This document shows positions 7,616 to 16,780 of a stretch of 64,000 bases of DNA, piece after piece (position 1 is the stretch's first letter; each line of letters begins with the position of its first letter). The notes beneath the pieces were generated by a model. It saw nothing but the letters and a program-made list of their open reading frames with translations. It had not been told where the DNA came from and did not search any database. Location of the stretch: the NCBI RefSeq assembly GCF_040655735.1, contig NZ_JBFAKK010000005.1, forward strand, positions 540,323 through 604,322. The letters are read 5' to 3'. Source of the DNA: Phytomonospora sp040655735 (GTDB lineage: Bacteria; Actinomycetota; Actinomycetes; Mycobacteriales; Micromonosporaceae). A program made the position numbers and the translations under genes.

Positions 7616-8389
7616 TTACAGGTGTCGCTCGGTGTACTCCGCCGACGCGAAGTGCCCGGCCTGCGGAGCCAGCGGTTCGAGCTCGCCGTCGATGCCGTCG
7701 CCCAGCGACTCCGCGTCGTCGGAAGGGGAGTAGAACGCCGCCGGTGGCAGCGCCCAGAACCGGCGCTTGTTGCCCGAGACGGCGTAGACCGTCGAGAAGT
7801 GCGTGTCGGCGGCCACGGCGGCTCGCACGAAGCCCACGCAGTCGTCGGGGCTGAGCCAGGTCGACAGTTCGCGCACGGTGGACGGACGCTCCTCGAAGCT
7901 CCCGATGCGCAGGCACACCACCGAGACGCCGAACTTGTCGGAGTACATGCGCCCCAAGGCTTCCGCCGCCACCTTGCTGACGCCGTAGAGGCCGTCGGGA
8001 CGCGGTGGTTCCTCCGGGGTGGTGACGTGGGAGTTCGGGTGGAAGCCGCCCACCCGGTTGCTGCTGGCCAGGACGACCCGCCGGATCCCGTGCAGGCGGG
8101 CGGCCTCCAGCACGTTGTGCGTGCCGAGCACGTTCGCCGCCAGCAGGTCCGCCAGCGGTGCCTCGTCGGCGATCCCGCCCATGTGCACCACCGCGTCGAC
8201 GTTCTTGAGCGCGGCGGCGACTCCCGGGCCGTCGGTGAGGTCGACGGTGTGGACGGTCTCGTTGGCCGCTTCGGGCGTCAGCGGAACGCGGTCGAGGAGG
8301 ACGAGGTCGGTGCCGGGGTCCTCGCGCAGGCGTGTGCGGAGGAGCGAGCCGATGGCGCCTGCGGCGCCGGTGATGGCGAGGGAGGGCAT
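7616..8389 (-). CDS. NAD-dependent epimerase/dehydratase family, uronate dehydrogenase-like
   Basis: The 257-aa extended-SDR protein has Rossmann motif TGAAGAIGS (about 7-15), the catalytic YGVSK (Tyr/Lys) motif and the active-site segment VVLASSNRVGGFHP, characteristic of uronate dehydrogenases and close NAD-dependent relatives. It probably oxidises a hexuronate or related sugar acid in the cytoplasm. The start is ATG 8389, with a TACCCT box 6 nt upstream and no SD. No sugar-acid catabolic genes are nearby, so the substrate stays uncertain. Confidence 0.8.
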   Translation of the reverse strand: MPSLAITGAAGAIGSLLRTRLREDPGTDLVLLDRVPLTPEAANETVHTVDLTDGPGVAAALKNVDAVVHMGGIADEAPLADLLAANVLGTHNVLEAARLHGIRRVVLASSNRVGGFHPNSHVTTPEEPPRPDGLYGVSKVAAEALGRMYSDKFGVSVVCLRIGSFEERPSTVRELSTWLSPDDCVGFVRAAVAADTHFSTVYAVSGNKRRFWALPPAAFYSPSDDAESLGDGIDGELEPLAPQAGHFASAEYTERHL

Positions 8390-8395
8390 GGGGGG

Positions 8396-8401
8396 AGGGT
8401 A
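8396..8401 (-). promoter_or_regulatory. -10 box (TACCCT) of the uronate dehydrogenase-like gene
   Basis: Reading the minus strand, TACCCT is followed by 6 C-rich nucleotides and then ATG 8389. There is no SD sequence, which indicates a leaderless mRNA. Confidence 0.45.
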
Positions 8402-8516
8402 GTCGAGGGTTCAGGAGCCGGGGGGCAGAAGCGCGGGTTGGGGGTTGGGCGTGGGCTCTCTTCGAGTAACGCCTCTATGTTCTCTTCCAGGACACTGCCG
8501 GCGAAGAGCACTCCGC

Positions 8517-9878
8517 TCACTCCACCACCCACCCCGCGTACCGCCGCAACCCCTGCGCCGTCGCGAGCTGGTTCCCGAGGTCCAGCAGCGTGTCCTCCGA
8601 CCCCGGCGGCCCGATCAGCTGCACCGCCGCCGGCAGCCCGTCTCCCCGCGCGCCGCTCGGCAGCACCAGCGCGGGCAGCCCCGTCAGGTTCCACGCCGAC
8701 GTGAACGTGTTCAGCCGCGTCGAGGCCGCCAGGTTGCTGCGCCAGCTCCTCGTCGACCACTGCTCGGCGACGGGCGCCGGCCCCGGCAGCGCCGGTGTGA
8801 TGAGCACGTTGAAGGACTCCTGCCCGAACCACTCGGCGGCGCGCCTGCGCCAGCCGTCGGCGGCCGACATGAGGCCGTTGAGGTACACGCGCTGCCCGAT
8901 CGAGGCGTGGCGGCGGGTCCGTCGCTCCAGGCGTCCTTTGTCCAGCCGCAGCGACGACAGGTAGGCCGTGGCGGTCCACGACGAGAAAATGGCGCCGTAG
9001 GCCGTCGGCGGCAGCGTGAAGGCGGCCCGGTGGGCGTCGTGCCCGGCGTTGGTGAGCAGCCGGATGATCTGCCGCAGCGACTCCCACTCGGCGCGGTCGG
9101 TGTGCTTCCCGGCCAGCGGCGGCGACGCGGTGACGGCGATGCGCAGCCTCTCGGGCGTCCCCGGCTCGTAGACGTCCCCGCCGGGCTTGACGCTCTGCCC
9201 GGCCAGCACGCCGAAGGTCGCGGCGACGTCGCCGACGGTGGTCCCCGCGATCGCCGGCGTGGCCAGCCCGAACCAGTCGCCGGCACCGGGAAGCGCCGGC
9301 AGGACACCGCGACCGGGCTTGAACCCGACCACGCCCGCCGCGGCGGCGGGCACGCGGATCCCGCCGAGGGCGTCGACGCCGACGGCGACGGGAACGGTCC
9401 CGTAGGCCACCGCGGCGACGGCACCGGCCTCGGCGCCGCCGATCCCGCGGTCGTCCCGCCACGGATTGCGCAGGCCGTCCGAAGTGGACCAAAGACCCAG
9501 CTCGGTGACCTTGGTGGTACCCGCGATCACGGCGCCCGCGCCGCGAAGGCGGCGCACGGCCTCGTGGTCGGCGTCGGCGATGGTGGTCCCCGCCGCCGCG
9601 CTGCCGTGCCTCGTGGACATCCCGGCGACCTGGAACTGCTCCGAGACGGCCACCGGGACCCCGGCGAGCGCGAGGCTGCCGAGGTCCGGTAGATCGTCCA
9701 CTGTGGCCGCTTCGGCGAGGGCGTCGACCGAGCGGAGGGTGCCGTAGGGGTCGCCGTACCGTCCACTCACGACGGTCGCGGCACGGCGCATGTGCTGGTC
9801 GACGACCGCACCCGCCGTGGCGTCCCCGCGCCGTACCGCGCGCGCGATCTGCCGCGCGGTGGTCGCTGCCCAGCTCAC
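8517..9878 (-). CDS. Amidase-signature family protein that has lost the catalytic triad
   Basis: The 453-aa protein has clear full-length similarity to the amidase signature family (VVGFKPGRG, GAGAVIAGTTKVTEL). All three catalytic positions are replaced. The lysine in the usual GxPVAVKD becomes Ser (GVPVAVSEQ, about 79). The GGSSGGS loop becomes GGAEAGA (about 147-153). The nucleophile serine of DTGGSIR becomes Gly (DALGGIR, about 169-175). The reading frame is intact and codon use is normal, so this is a maintained pseudoenzyme, not a decaying gene. It could be a binding or scaffold protein. It starts at GTG 9878 after GAGGG, and its stop/start spacing to metB (11 bp) suggests co-transcription. 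Confidence 0.85.
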   Translation of the reverse strand: MSWAATTARQIARAVRRGDATAGAVVDQHMRRAATVVSGRYGDPYGTLRSVDALAEAATVDDLPDLGSLALAGVPVAVSEQFQVAGMSTRHGSAAAGTTIADADHEAVRRLRGAGAVIAGTTKVTELGLWSTSDGLRNPWRDDRGIGGAEAGAVAAVAYGTVPVAVGVDALGGIRVPAAAAGVVGFKPGRGVLPALPGAGDWFGLATPAIAGTTVGDVAATFGVLAGQSVKPGGDVYEPGTPERLRIAVTASPPLAGKHTDRAEWESLRQIIRLLTNAGHDAHRAAFTLPPTAYGAIFSSWTATAYLSSLRLDKGRLERRTRRHASIGQRVYLNGLMSAADGWRRRAAEWFGQESFNVLITPALPGPAPVAEQWSTRSWRSNLAASTRLNTFTSAWNLTGLPALVLPSGARGDGLPAAVQLIGPPGSEDTLLDLGNQLATAQGLRRYAGWVVE

Positions 9879-9889
9879 CAGTTCCCTCT

Positions 9890-11032
9890 CTAGTCCCCGA
9901 AGGCCTGGGAAAGGTCCGCGAGCAGGTCCTCGGCGTCCTCGATGCCCACCGACAGGCGGACCAGGTCGCCGGGCACTTCGAGCGGGGTTCCCACGGCCGA
10001 CGCGTGCGTCATCCGGCCCGGGTGCTCGATCAGCGATTCCACGCCGCCGAGCGACTCGCCGAGCGTGAACAGTTTAGTGCGGTTGCACAGGTCCAGGGCG
10101 GCCTGCTCGCCGCCGCGCAGCCGGACCGAGACCATCCCGCCGAAGCGGCGCATCTGCGCGGCCGCGATCTTGTGGCCGGGGTGCTCGGTGAGGCCGGGGT
10201 AGAGGACGTGGGTGATGTCGGCGCGGCCGGAGAGCCAGTCGACGATCCGCTCGGCGTTGTCGCAGTGGCGCTCCATGCGCACCGCGAGGGTCTTGATGCC
10301 GCGCAGGGTCAGCCACGCGTCGAAGGGGCCGGAGACGGCGCCCATCGAGTTCTGGTGGAAGGCGAGGTTCTCGGCCAGGGCGGGATCGCGGACGACGAGC
10401 GCGCCGCCGACGACGTCGGAGTGCCCGCCGACGTACTTGGTGGTCGAGTGCACGACGACGTCGGCGCCCAGGTTCAGCGGCTGCTGCAGGTAGGGCGAGG
10501 CGAAGGTGTTGTCGACGACCAGGAGCGCGCCGGCCTCGTGGGCGATGACGGCGAGGGCCTCGATGTCGGCGATGCCGAGCAGCGGGTTGGTCGGCGTCTC
10601 GATCCAGATGACCTTGGTGTCGCTGGTGATGGCGGCGCGCACGGCGTCGAGGTCGGACACCGCGGCGGGCGTGTAGTCCAGGCCCCAGCGGGAGGCGACC
10701 TTGGCGAAGAGCCGGTAGGTGCCGCCGTAGGCGTCGTCGGGGATGACCACGTGGTCGCCGGGGGAGCAGACCGCGCGCAGGAGAGTGTCCTCGGCGGCGA
10801 GCCCGGAGGCGAACGCGAACCCGTGGGTGCCCTGTTCGAGGGCGGCCAGGCACTCTTCCAGCGCGAGGCGCGTGGGGTTCTTGGTGCGGCTGTACTCATA
10901 GCCGTTGCGCATCTCGCCGACGGAGTCCTGGAGATATGTGGACGTGGCGTAGATGGGCGTGACGACCGCGCCAGTGACGGGGTCGGCCGGTTGCCCGGCG
11001 TGAATCGCTCGGGTGGAGAAGCCTTCGGTCAT
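9890..11032 (-). CDS. metB: Cystathionine gamma-synthase / lyase family PLP enzyme
   Basis: The 380-aa enzyme belongs to the Cys/Met metabolism PLP family. Motifs include YEYSRTKNPT, FASGLAAEDTLL, the Asp of VVDNTFASPYLQ and the PLP lysine in HSTTKYVGGHSD. The close relatives in actinobacteria are annotated metB (cystathionine gamma-synthase); some act as gamma-lyase, which with cbs would complete reverse transsulfuration. Which activity dominates cannot be decided by sequence alone. The position after cbs matches the Rv1077-Rv1079 neighbourhood. It is divergent from msrA with a 112-bp gap. Confidence 0.92.
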   Translation of the reverse strand: MTEGFSTRAIHAGQPADPVTGAVVTPIYATSTYLQDSVGEMRNGYEYSRTKNPTRLALEECLAALEQGTHGFAFASGLAAEDTLLRAVCSPGDHVVIPDDAYGGTYRLFAKVASRWGLDYTPAAVSDLDAVRAAITSDTKVIWIETPTNPLLGIADIEALAVIAHEAGALLVVDNTFASPYLQQPLNLGADVVVHSTTKYVGGHSDVVGGALVVRDPALAENLAFHQNSMGAVSGPFDAWLTLRGIKTLAVRMERHCDNAERIVDWLSGRADITHVLYPGLTEHPGHKIAAAQMRRFGGMVSVRLRGGEQAALDLCNRTKLFTLGESLGGVESLIEHPGRMTHASAVGTPLEVPGDLVRLSVGIEDAEDLLADLSQAFGD

Positions 11033-11144
11033 ACCCGTGAGTGTCGCCTACGAGAGAGATCGACGTGCATCGTCCCGGCCGTTTCGCGCCCGCGAGTCGC
11101 TGACATCACGTGCCGCGCGCGCTCGCGCGAGCGAGAATGGAGGC

Positions 11145-11798
11145 ATGTTCCTACGCCGTGTTCCGGAGATGCCCGACCCTTCGCGCGCCCTGCCCGGCCG
11201 GGCCGAGGCGATGCCGGTCCCGTCGAAGCACACCGTCCTCGGCACGCCCATGACCGGGCCGTGGCCGCAGGACACCGAGATCGCGATCTTCGGGATGGGC
11301 TGCTTCTGGGGCGCCGAGCGGATCTTCTGGCAGCTCGACGGGGTGTACAGCACCTCCGTCGGCTACGCCGGGGGCTATACGCCGAACCCGAGCTACGAAG
11401 AGGTGTGCAGCGGGTTCACCGGACAGAACGAGGTCGTGCAGGTCGTGTACCGGCCGTCGGTGATCTCGTACGAGTCGCTGCTGAAGGTGTTCTGGGAGAA
11501 CCACGACCCGACGCAGGGAATGCGGCAGGGCAACGACATCGGGACGCAGTACCGCTCGGCGATCTACACGACGACCGACGCGCAGCTGGAGGCCGCGCTG
11601 GCCTCACGGGAGGCGTTCGGGCCGGTGGTGTCGAAGGCCGGGTTCGGCGAGATCACCACCGAGGTGACGCCGCTGCGCGGTGAGTACTACTACGCCGAGA
11701 CCTACCACCAGCAGTACCTCGACAAGAACCCCGGCGGGTACTGCAACATCGGCCCGAACGGCATGAGCTGCCCGGTGGGTGTCGGAAAGGTCGAGTAG
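11145..11798 (+). CDS. msrA: Peptide-methionine (S)-S-oxide reductase MsrA
   Basis: This 217-aa MsrA has the catalytic GCFWG motif (Cys at about 53) and conserved GYAGG, TGQNEVV and YHQQYLDKNPGGYCNIGPNG segments. The C-terminal cysteines of YCNIG and GMSCPVG are the likely resolving residues. It repairs methionine-S-sulfoxide in oxidised proteins, using thioredoxin or a mycothiol-linked reductant. The start is ATG 11145 with a GGAGG just upstream; longer in-frame extensions lack protein-like sequence. The N-terminal 40-residue extension before the domain is common in actinobacterial MsrA. Confidence 0.95.
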   Translation: MFLRRVPEMPDPSRALPGRAEAMPVPSKHTVLGTPMTGPWPQDTEIAIFGMGCFWGAERIFWQLDGVYSTSVGYAGGYTPNPSYEEVCSGFTGQNEVVQVVYRPSVISYESLLKVFWENHDPTQGMRQGNDIGTQYRSAIYTTTDAQLEAALASREAFGPVVSKAGFGEITTEVTPLRGEYYYAETYHQQYLDKNPGGYCNIGPNGMSCPVGVGKVE

Positions 11799-11935
11799 GC
11801 CCTGTTCCTCCAGCCGCACCGCCCCCGGGCCGGCCGAGAGCCACGACTTCCCGTCTTTGAGGTCGCAGGCCCGCCGGGGTGACGTCGGGGATCTCGGCGG
11901 GGACAGGTCGCAGGTGAGCGCGGCGCCGCCCTCCC

Positions 11936-12433
11936 CTACTCCCCGAAAGGCTTCGCCGCCATCAGCACCGCCACCAGCGCGTACAGCACCAGTGCCAGTC
12001 CGCCCAGCGCCAGCAGCCGGCCGCGGTGCTGGTCGACGCGGGCTCCGGCGAGGGCCGCGGCGGCGGGGTCGTCGGGCGTGTCGGCGACTTCGGGCGAGGC
12101 CGTGTGGGCCTCCTCGACGTGCCGGGCGGCGCGCGACATGATCGCCGGCAGCGCGGCGACGTCGATGAGCAGCGCGATCACGTAGACGGTGATGGAGATC
12201 GTCACCCAGGGGGTACCGAAGCGATAGGTGTCCGAGGAGTTCAGCGCGAGCACGCCGAACGCGGCGATGACGAGGGTGACCGCGCCCAGTTGCAGGGTGC
12301 GCTTGGCGACCCGGCGGATCTGCTCGGCGTCGCGCTGGGCGAGCCCTCGCACGGCGAGGAAGGGGATGACGGCGGCCGGACCGGTGAGCAGTACGGCCGC
12401 CAGAACATGCATGGTGACCACGAAGCGGTACAT
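11936..12433 (-). CDS. Four-helix integral membrane protein, DUF2269-like
   Basis: The 165-aa protein has four predicted membrane segments: about 4-28, 50-66, 75-98 and 140-160. It starts MYRFVVTMHVLAAVLLTGPA, which resembles the DUF2269 family of predicted integral membrane proteins with an N-terminal histidine. A hydrophilic loop (about 105-135) is rich in Asp and Ala. No function is established for the family. It is convergent with msrA and divergent from the DUF6461-like gene. Confidence 0.7.
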   Translation of the reverse strand: MYRFVVTMHVLAAVLLTGPAAVIPFLAVRGLAQRDAEQIRRVAKRTLQLGAVTLVIAAFGVLALNSSDTYRFGTPWVTISITVYVIALLIDVAALPAIMSRAARHVEEAHTASPEVADTPDDPAAAALAGARVDQHRGRLLALGGLALVLYALVAVLMAAKPFGE

Positions 12434-12489
12434 ACGGTGATGCTATTGCCGAACGGGCCTTGTCGGGGGCGTCTGGGAGCATGCGGCAC

Positions 12490-13104
12490 ATGAGCGACGC
12501 GACCGCCGCCGACTATCGCTGGCTCGACGAAGGGGACGCCGGTCTCGTCGAGGCCTACTGCATGACCTTCCTGCGCGGCCTTGCTCCGCGCCAGGTGCTC
12601 ACGGCCCTCGAAACCGAGCCCGTCGAGACCCTCACCGGCGCCGAGTCGCTGCACGACGCGGTCTCCGAGGCCTACGAGATCCACGACGGCGACCGCCTGC
12701 TCGTCGCGGTCGCCGAGCTGGACGGCTGGACTCTGATGATCGAGCCCAACGGCTATCTGGGCACCTTCGATGAGGTGATGCGGCCCCTGTCGGCCGCAGG
12801 CGGCCGGGTCGTGTCGCACTTTCGCAACGTCAACGCCGCCGACCACTTCCACCTGTGGGACGACGGTGAGCTGCGGCTGCACTTCGAGCCCCTGTTCCCC
12901 TTCCACCGCGACGGCCCCGACGCCGACGCGCTCGCCGGGGAACTCGAAGCCGCCGGCTTCGACCTGAGCGAGGACGCCGGCTACGACCGGCACACCGAGG
13001 CCGCGTGGGCACTGGGGGAGCGCCTGACCGGCGTGCGCGTCACCGCCCGGACGCTGGCGGACACGACCTTCGTGTGCGGCCTGGCGCCGGTCCCGGGCAG
13101 GTGA
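12490..13104 (+). CDS. DUF6461-like protein of unknown function
   Basis: The 204-aa soluble protein has features I associate with the actinobacterial DUF6461 family: AYCMTFLRGLAPRQVL near the start, LMIEPNGYLGT in the middle, VSHFRNVNAADHFHLWDDGELRLHFEPLFP, and a closing FVCGLAPVPG. ATG 12490 is preferred because GGGAG lies 10 nt upstream; an in-frame ATG at 12481 is too close to that SD. No enzymatic motif is visible. Members often occur singly in actinomycete genomes and their role is unknown. Confidence 0.7.
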   Translation: MSDATAADYRWLDEGDAGLVEAYCMTFLRGLAPRQVLTALETEPVETLTGAESLHDAVSEAYEIHDGDRLLVAVAELDGWTLMIEPNGYLGTFDEVMRPLSAAGGRVVSHFRNVNAADHFHLWDDGELRLHFEPLFPFHRDGPDADALAGELEAAGFDLSEDAGYDRHTEAAWALGERLTGVRVTARTLADTTFVCGLAPVPGR

Positions 13105-13111
13105 ACGAGAA

Positions 13112-13131
13112 CGGGGCCCCGAAAGGCCCCG
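13112..13131. terminator. GC-rich hairpin between convergent genes
   Basis: The 7-bp stem CGGGGCC/GGCCCCG has a 6-nt CCGAAA loop and sits between the convergent DUF6461-like gene and mca. There is no T-run, so termination efficiency is uncertain. Confidence 0.5.
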
Positions 13132-13192
13132 CTCCACCTCCGAGTCGCGCGGGGCTGTCTCCTTCCCCGGCGCGACCCTCACATCACTTACG

Positions 13193-14074
13193 TCAGCGCA
13201 GCCCGGCGAACAGGTCGTCCTCGGGCTTGACCGTCTCCACGCGCGACTCGACGAGCTCGAAGTCCTCCGTCGGCCACGCCTTCTGCTGGACGTCCATCGG
13301 CACCGAGAACCAGAACCCGTCGGGATCGACCTGCGTGGCGTGCGCCCGCAGCGCGTCGTCGCGCAGCGGGAAGTACTCGGCGCACTCGACGCGCGTCGTG
13401 ATGCGCGGGCCCTTGTCGCGGGTCCAGTCGCGCTCGGTCAGCCACTCCGCGTACGGCGAGTCCAGACCGGCGGCGACCATGGCCTCGTGCAGCGCCGTGA
13501 CGCGCTGGCGGCCGAAACTCATGTGGTAGTACAGCTTCAGCGGCTGCCAGGGCTCACCGAACTCCTGGTAGCGGTTCCCGTCACCGGCCGCCTTCCACGC
13601 CTCCATCGTGACCTCGTGGGTCTTGATGTGGTCGGGGTGGGGGTAGCCGCCGTCCTCGTCATAGGTGGTGATGACGTGCGGCTTGAACTCGCGGATGAAC
13701 TTCACCAGCGGAGCGGCGGCGACCTCGATGGGCTTAAGGTAGAAGCAGTCCTCCGGCAGCTCGATGTCGGAGTCGGGCAGCCAGCCCTCCGGCAGGCCGG
13801 AGTCGACGAAGCCCAGCCACTGCTGGCGGATCCCGAGGATCTCCCGCGCGGTCTCCATCTCCTTGGCCCGGATCTCGGTGATGTTCTTCCACACCTCCGG
13901 GCGGTCCATCTTCGCGTTGAGCACGCTGCCCCGCTCACCACCGGTGCAGGTGACGACCAGGACGTCGACGCCCTCCTTGACGTACCTGGCCATGCTCGCC
14001 GCGCCCTTGCTCGACTCGTCGTCGGGGTGAGCGTGCACGGCCATCAGGCGCAACTGTTCGGGTGCGTCAGACAC
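13193..14074 (-). CDS. mca: Mycothiol S-conjugate amidase Mca
   Basis: The product is about 293 aa, of the PIG-L/LmbE zinc hydrolase family. The metal site AHPDDES lies near the start (H16/D19 region) and the third ligand in YPHPDHIKTH. It cleaves mycothiol S-conjugates to a mercapturic acid and GlcN-Ins, detoxifying electrophiles in mycothiol-producing actinobacteria. Full sequence features (SSKGAASMARYV, TCTGGERGSVLN) favour Mca over the MshB deacetylase. The frame extends to 14104, but AAGGAG at about 14083-14088 places the start at GTG 14074 (or 14077). It is divergent from the DUF4307 gene and part of the conserved mca-DUF4307-greA block. Confidence 0.95.
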   Translation of the reverse strand: MSDAPEQLRLMAVHAHPDDESSKGAASMARYVKEGVDVLVVTCTGGERGSVLNAKMDRPEVWKNITEIRAKEMETAREILGIRQQWLGFVDSGLPEGWLPDSDIELPEDCFYLKPIEVAAAPLVKFIREFKPHVITTYDEDGGYPHPDHIKTHEVTMEAWKAAGDGNRYQEFGEPWQPLKLYYHMSFGRQRVTALHEAMVAAGLDSPYAEWLTERDWTRDKGPRITTRVECAEYFPLRDDALRAHATQVDPDGFWFSVPMDVQQKAWPTEDFELVESRVETVKPEDDLFAGLR

Positions 14075-14246
14075 CACATGTCTCCTTATTTCGCGGATGT
14101 TCACCGATGAGTCCCAACGGCTCCTCCGGCGGTCTTATGCCCCGGGCGGGCGCCCCCGGCGCGACCGGAGTGGGCCCGAGCCTCCGGCGGCAGGCATAAT
14201 CGATTCTTCCCGACGCGTACGACACCACCCAGCCCGAGGAGCGACC

Positions 14247-14675
14247 ATGAGCGAGACCCGCACCACACCGGTGCGTTTCCCGCCTGGGCGCTACGGCCGC
14301 CGCCGTAACGGGCGCACGATGTCGCGGCCCCTCGTCGCGGCCGCCGCGGCCCTCGTGGTGGCCGGCGGGCTAGCCGTCACGGTGAAGCTGTACCAGCAGT
14401 ACGGCGACCCGGCGTACACGGCCAGCACCGTCACCTACGACATTCAGGACACCTCGGCCGCGATCACCTTCCAGGTCGTCAAGCCCGGCGGCGAGCCGGC
14501 GCTGTGCCAGGTCCGGGCGAGGGCCCGCGACGGAGCAGAGGTCGGCCGCGCCGAGGTGGAGGTTCCACCGGGCGAGCCGGGCGGCGACAGCGTCACCTTG
14601 ACGTACACGCTGCCGACCAGCGGAGCACGAGCGGTCGTCGTCGAAGTGCAGCGCTGCTACCCCGTACAGCGTTAA
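14247..14675 (+). CDS. DUF4307 single-pass membrane protein
   Basis: The 142-aa protein has a basic N-terminus (about 1-28, RRRNGR), one transmembrane helix (about 29-47) and an extracytoplasmic beta-rich domain with two cysteines (ALCQV and QRCYP) that may pair. This is the DUF4307 family, typically found between mca and greA in actinobacteria (the Rv1081c position). Function is unknown. The SD GAGGAG lies 7 nt before ATG 14247. Confidence 0.88.
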   Translation: MSETRTTPVRFPPGRYGRRRNGRTMSRPLVAAAAALVVAGGLAVTVKLYQQYGDPAYTASTVTYDIQDTSAAITFQVVKPGGEPALCQVRARARDGAEVGRAEVEVPPGEPGGDSVTLTYTLPTSGARAVVVEVQRCYPVQR

Positions 14676-14792
14676 CGCGTACGGCGAGCAGGGGCCGACC
14701 GGCGGAGACCGGGCCGTTTCAAGGTCGGCCGGAAAGGTCTCACGCTGGTAACTTGTTCATTTACCCAAAACCCATTCCCGGAGGAAAAGGTC

Positions 14793-15293
14793 GTGTCCGT
14801 CCACAGCAATGAGCCCGGCGGCACCTGGCTGTCGCAGGAAGCCCACGATCGGCTCACCGCCGAGCTGAACGAGATGATCGCCGCTCGTCCGGTCATCGCG
14901 GCCGAGATCAACGCCCGCCGCGAAGAAGGGGACCTGAAGGAGAACGGCGGCTACCACGCGGCCAAGGAGGAGCAGGGGAAGATGGAGGGGCGCATCCGCT
15001 ACCTCCAGGAGTTCCTCCGCACCGCGCACGTCGGCGAGCCGCCCTCGATCGACGCGGTGAGCGTCGGCAACGTCGTCACCATCGCCTTCGACGACGACCC
15101 CGAGGACACCGAGACCTTCCTGCTCGGATCGCGCGAGATCGCGCCGACCACCGACCTGACCGTCTACAGCCCCGAGTCGGCGCTGGGCAAGGCCATCCTC
15201 GGCCGCAAGAAGGGCGAGACGGTGACCTATCAGGCACCCTCGGGCGCTGAGATCAAGGTTTCGGTCGTCGAGATCGCCCAGTACGAGGGCTGA
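14793..15293 (+). CDS. greA: Transcription elongation factor GreA
   Basis: The 166-aa protein has the N-terminal coiled coil (about 15-85) with the acidic tip ARREEGDLKENGGYHAAKEEQ that enters the RNA polymerase secondary channel. The C-terminal FKBP-like domain ends ALGKAILGRKKGETVTYQAPSG. It rescues backtracked polymerase by stimulating RNA cleavage. The GTG start follows GGAGG at 9-10 nt. It lies downstream of DUF4307, as in other actinobacteria. Confidence 0.97.
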   Translation: MSVHSNEPGGTWLSQEAHDRLTAELNEMIAARPVIAAEINARREEGDLKENGGYHAAKEEQGKMEGRIRYLQEFLRTAHVGEPPSIDAVSVGNVVTIAFDDDPEDTETFLLGSREIAPTTDLTVYSPESALGKAILGRKKGETVTYQAPSGAEIKVSVVEIAQYEG

Positions 15294-15367
15294 CCGCAGG
15301 CGGGGGACGTGGCCGAGCCCACCAGGGCGCCCGTCCCCCTGCCCGGACGTACGGCATGATCGTTCCC

Positions 15368-16594
15368 ATGGCAGCACCCTTGGTGACGCTCGCTGACGTG
15401 CGCGCCGCCCGCGAGATCCTCGCCGGCGTGATCCGCCCGACCCCGATGGAACCCTCACGCGGTTTCCCTCCCGGGCCGGGCTCGCGGATCTTCTACAAGT
15501 GCGAGAACGTGCAGCGCGCCGGCGCCTACAAGGTCCGCGGCGCATACGTGCGCATCGCACGCCTCTCCGACGCCGAACGCGCGCGGGGCGTCGTCGCCGC
15601 CAGCGCCGGCAACCACGCGCAGGGCGTCGCCCTGGCCGCCGGGCTGCTGGGCGCCAAGTCGACGGTGTTCATGCCCTCGGGCGCGCCCATCCCGAAGGTC
15701 GCCGCGACAAAGGGCTACGGCGCGAGCGTCGAACTCGTCGGCTCGACCGTCGACGACGCCCTCGTCGCCGCCGAGGAGTTCGCCGACGCCACCGGTGCGG
15801 TGTTCATCCACCCCTTCGACCACCGCGACGTCATCGCCGGGCAGGGCACCGTCGCGCTGGAGATCCTCGAACAGCTCCCCGAGGTCAAGACGATCATCGC
15901 CGGAGTCGGCGGCGGCGGACTCATCTCCGGCATCGCCGTCGCGGCCAAGGCCCTGCGCCCCGACATCAAGATCATCGGCGTCCAGGCCGAAGGCGCGGCC
16001 GCCTTCCCCCCTTCGCTGAAGGCCGGCCGACTCGTCCGCCTCCCGCACATCCACACCATCGCCGACGGCATCAAGGTCTCCACCCCCGGCGAGGTCACCT
16101 TCCAGCACGTCAGCGAACTCGTCGACGACGTCATGACCGTCTCCGACGAGGACATCTCCCACGCCCTGCTGATGCTCCTCGAACGCAGCAAACTCGTCGT
16201 CGAACCCGCCGGCGCCGTCGGCGTGGCCAGCCTGCTCGCCGACCCCGAACGCTTCGAGGGACCCGTCTGCGTCGTCCTCTCCGGCGGAAACATCGACCCG
16301 CTGCTCATGATGCGCGTCATCGAGCACGGCCTCACCGCCGCCGGACGCTTCCTGCGCTTCACCGTCCGCTGCGGTGACCGGCCCGGAGTGCTCGCCGCGA
16401 TGCTCGGCCTCATCGCCCAGTGCGGCGGCAACGTCCTCGACGTCATGCACCAGCGCCACGACCCCCGCCTCCACCTCGGCGAGGTCGCCGTCGAACTGTC
16501 CGTCGAGACCCGCGGCGACGAGCACTCCACCCGCCTCGTCAACGCGCTCCACGAGGCCGGCTACGCCCTTACTTTCCTTCGCCCGCACGGATGA
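15368..16594 (+). CDS. ilvA: Threonine ammonia-lyase with C-terminal ACT domain
   Basis: The 408-aa product has a fold-type II PLP domain (about 1-315): the PLP lysine is in GAYKVRGAY, the Asn/Gly loop in SAGNHAQGVA, and the phosphate site in GVGGGGLISG. An ACT domain follows (about 325-405, FTVRCGDRPGVLAAMLGLIAQ). It deaminates threonine to 2-oxobutyrate, feeding isoleucine, or catabolises threonine. The single-ACT architecture is the TdcB/IlvA1-like actinobacterial form. ATG 15368 is chosen: a CATGAT box lies 7 nt upstream and no SD is present. ATG 15356 is an in-frame alternative. Confidence 0.92.
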   Translation: MAAPLVTLADVRAAREILAGVIRPTPMEPSRGFPPGPGSRIFYKCENVQRAGAYKVRGAYVRIARLSDAERARGVVAASAGNHAQGVALAAGLLGAKSTVFMPSGAPIPKVAATKGYGASVELVGSTVDDALVAAEEFADATGAVFIHPFDHRDVIAGQGTVALEILEQLPEVKTIIAGVGGGGLISGIAVAAKALRPDIKIIGVQAEGAAAFPPSLKAGRLVRLPHIHTIADGIKVSTPGEVTFQHVSELVDDVMTVSDEDISHALLMLLERSKLVVEPAGAVGVASLLADPERFEGPVCVVLSGGNIDPLLMMRVIEHGLTAAGRFLRFTVRCGDRPGVLAAMLGLIAQCGGNVLDVMHQRHDPRLHLGEVAVELSVETRGDEHSTRLVNALHEAGYALTFLRPHG

Positions 16595-16780
16595 GTGCGA
16601 TCGGTGCGCCCGAGATGATCCACAAGGGAGCGCTTAAAGTGCACTGGTGACCGCCGGGGCCGCCCCGGGGACCGGCGGGCCGTCTCGCGAGGCCGAAACG
16701 TCGGTGCCGTGTTGTATACCAATGACACCGCGCACAGCTCACGCCTCGACCAGTGAATTCGCGAAAGGAGAGAAGCGACG

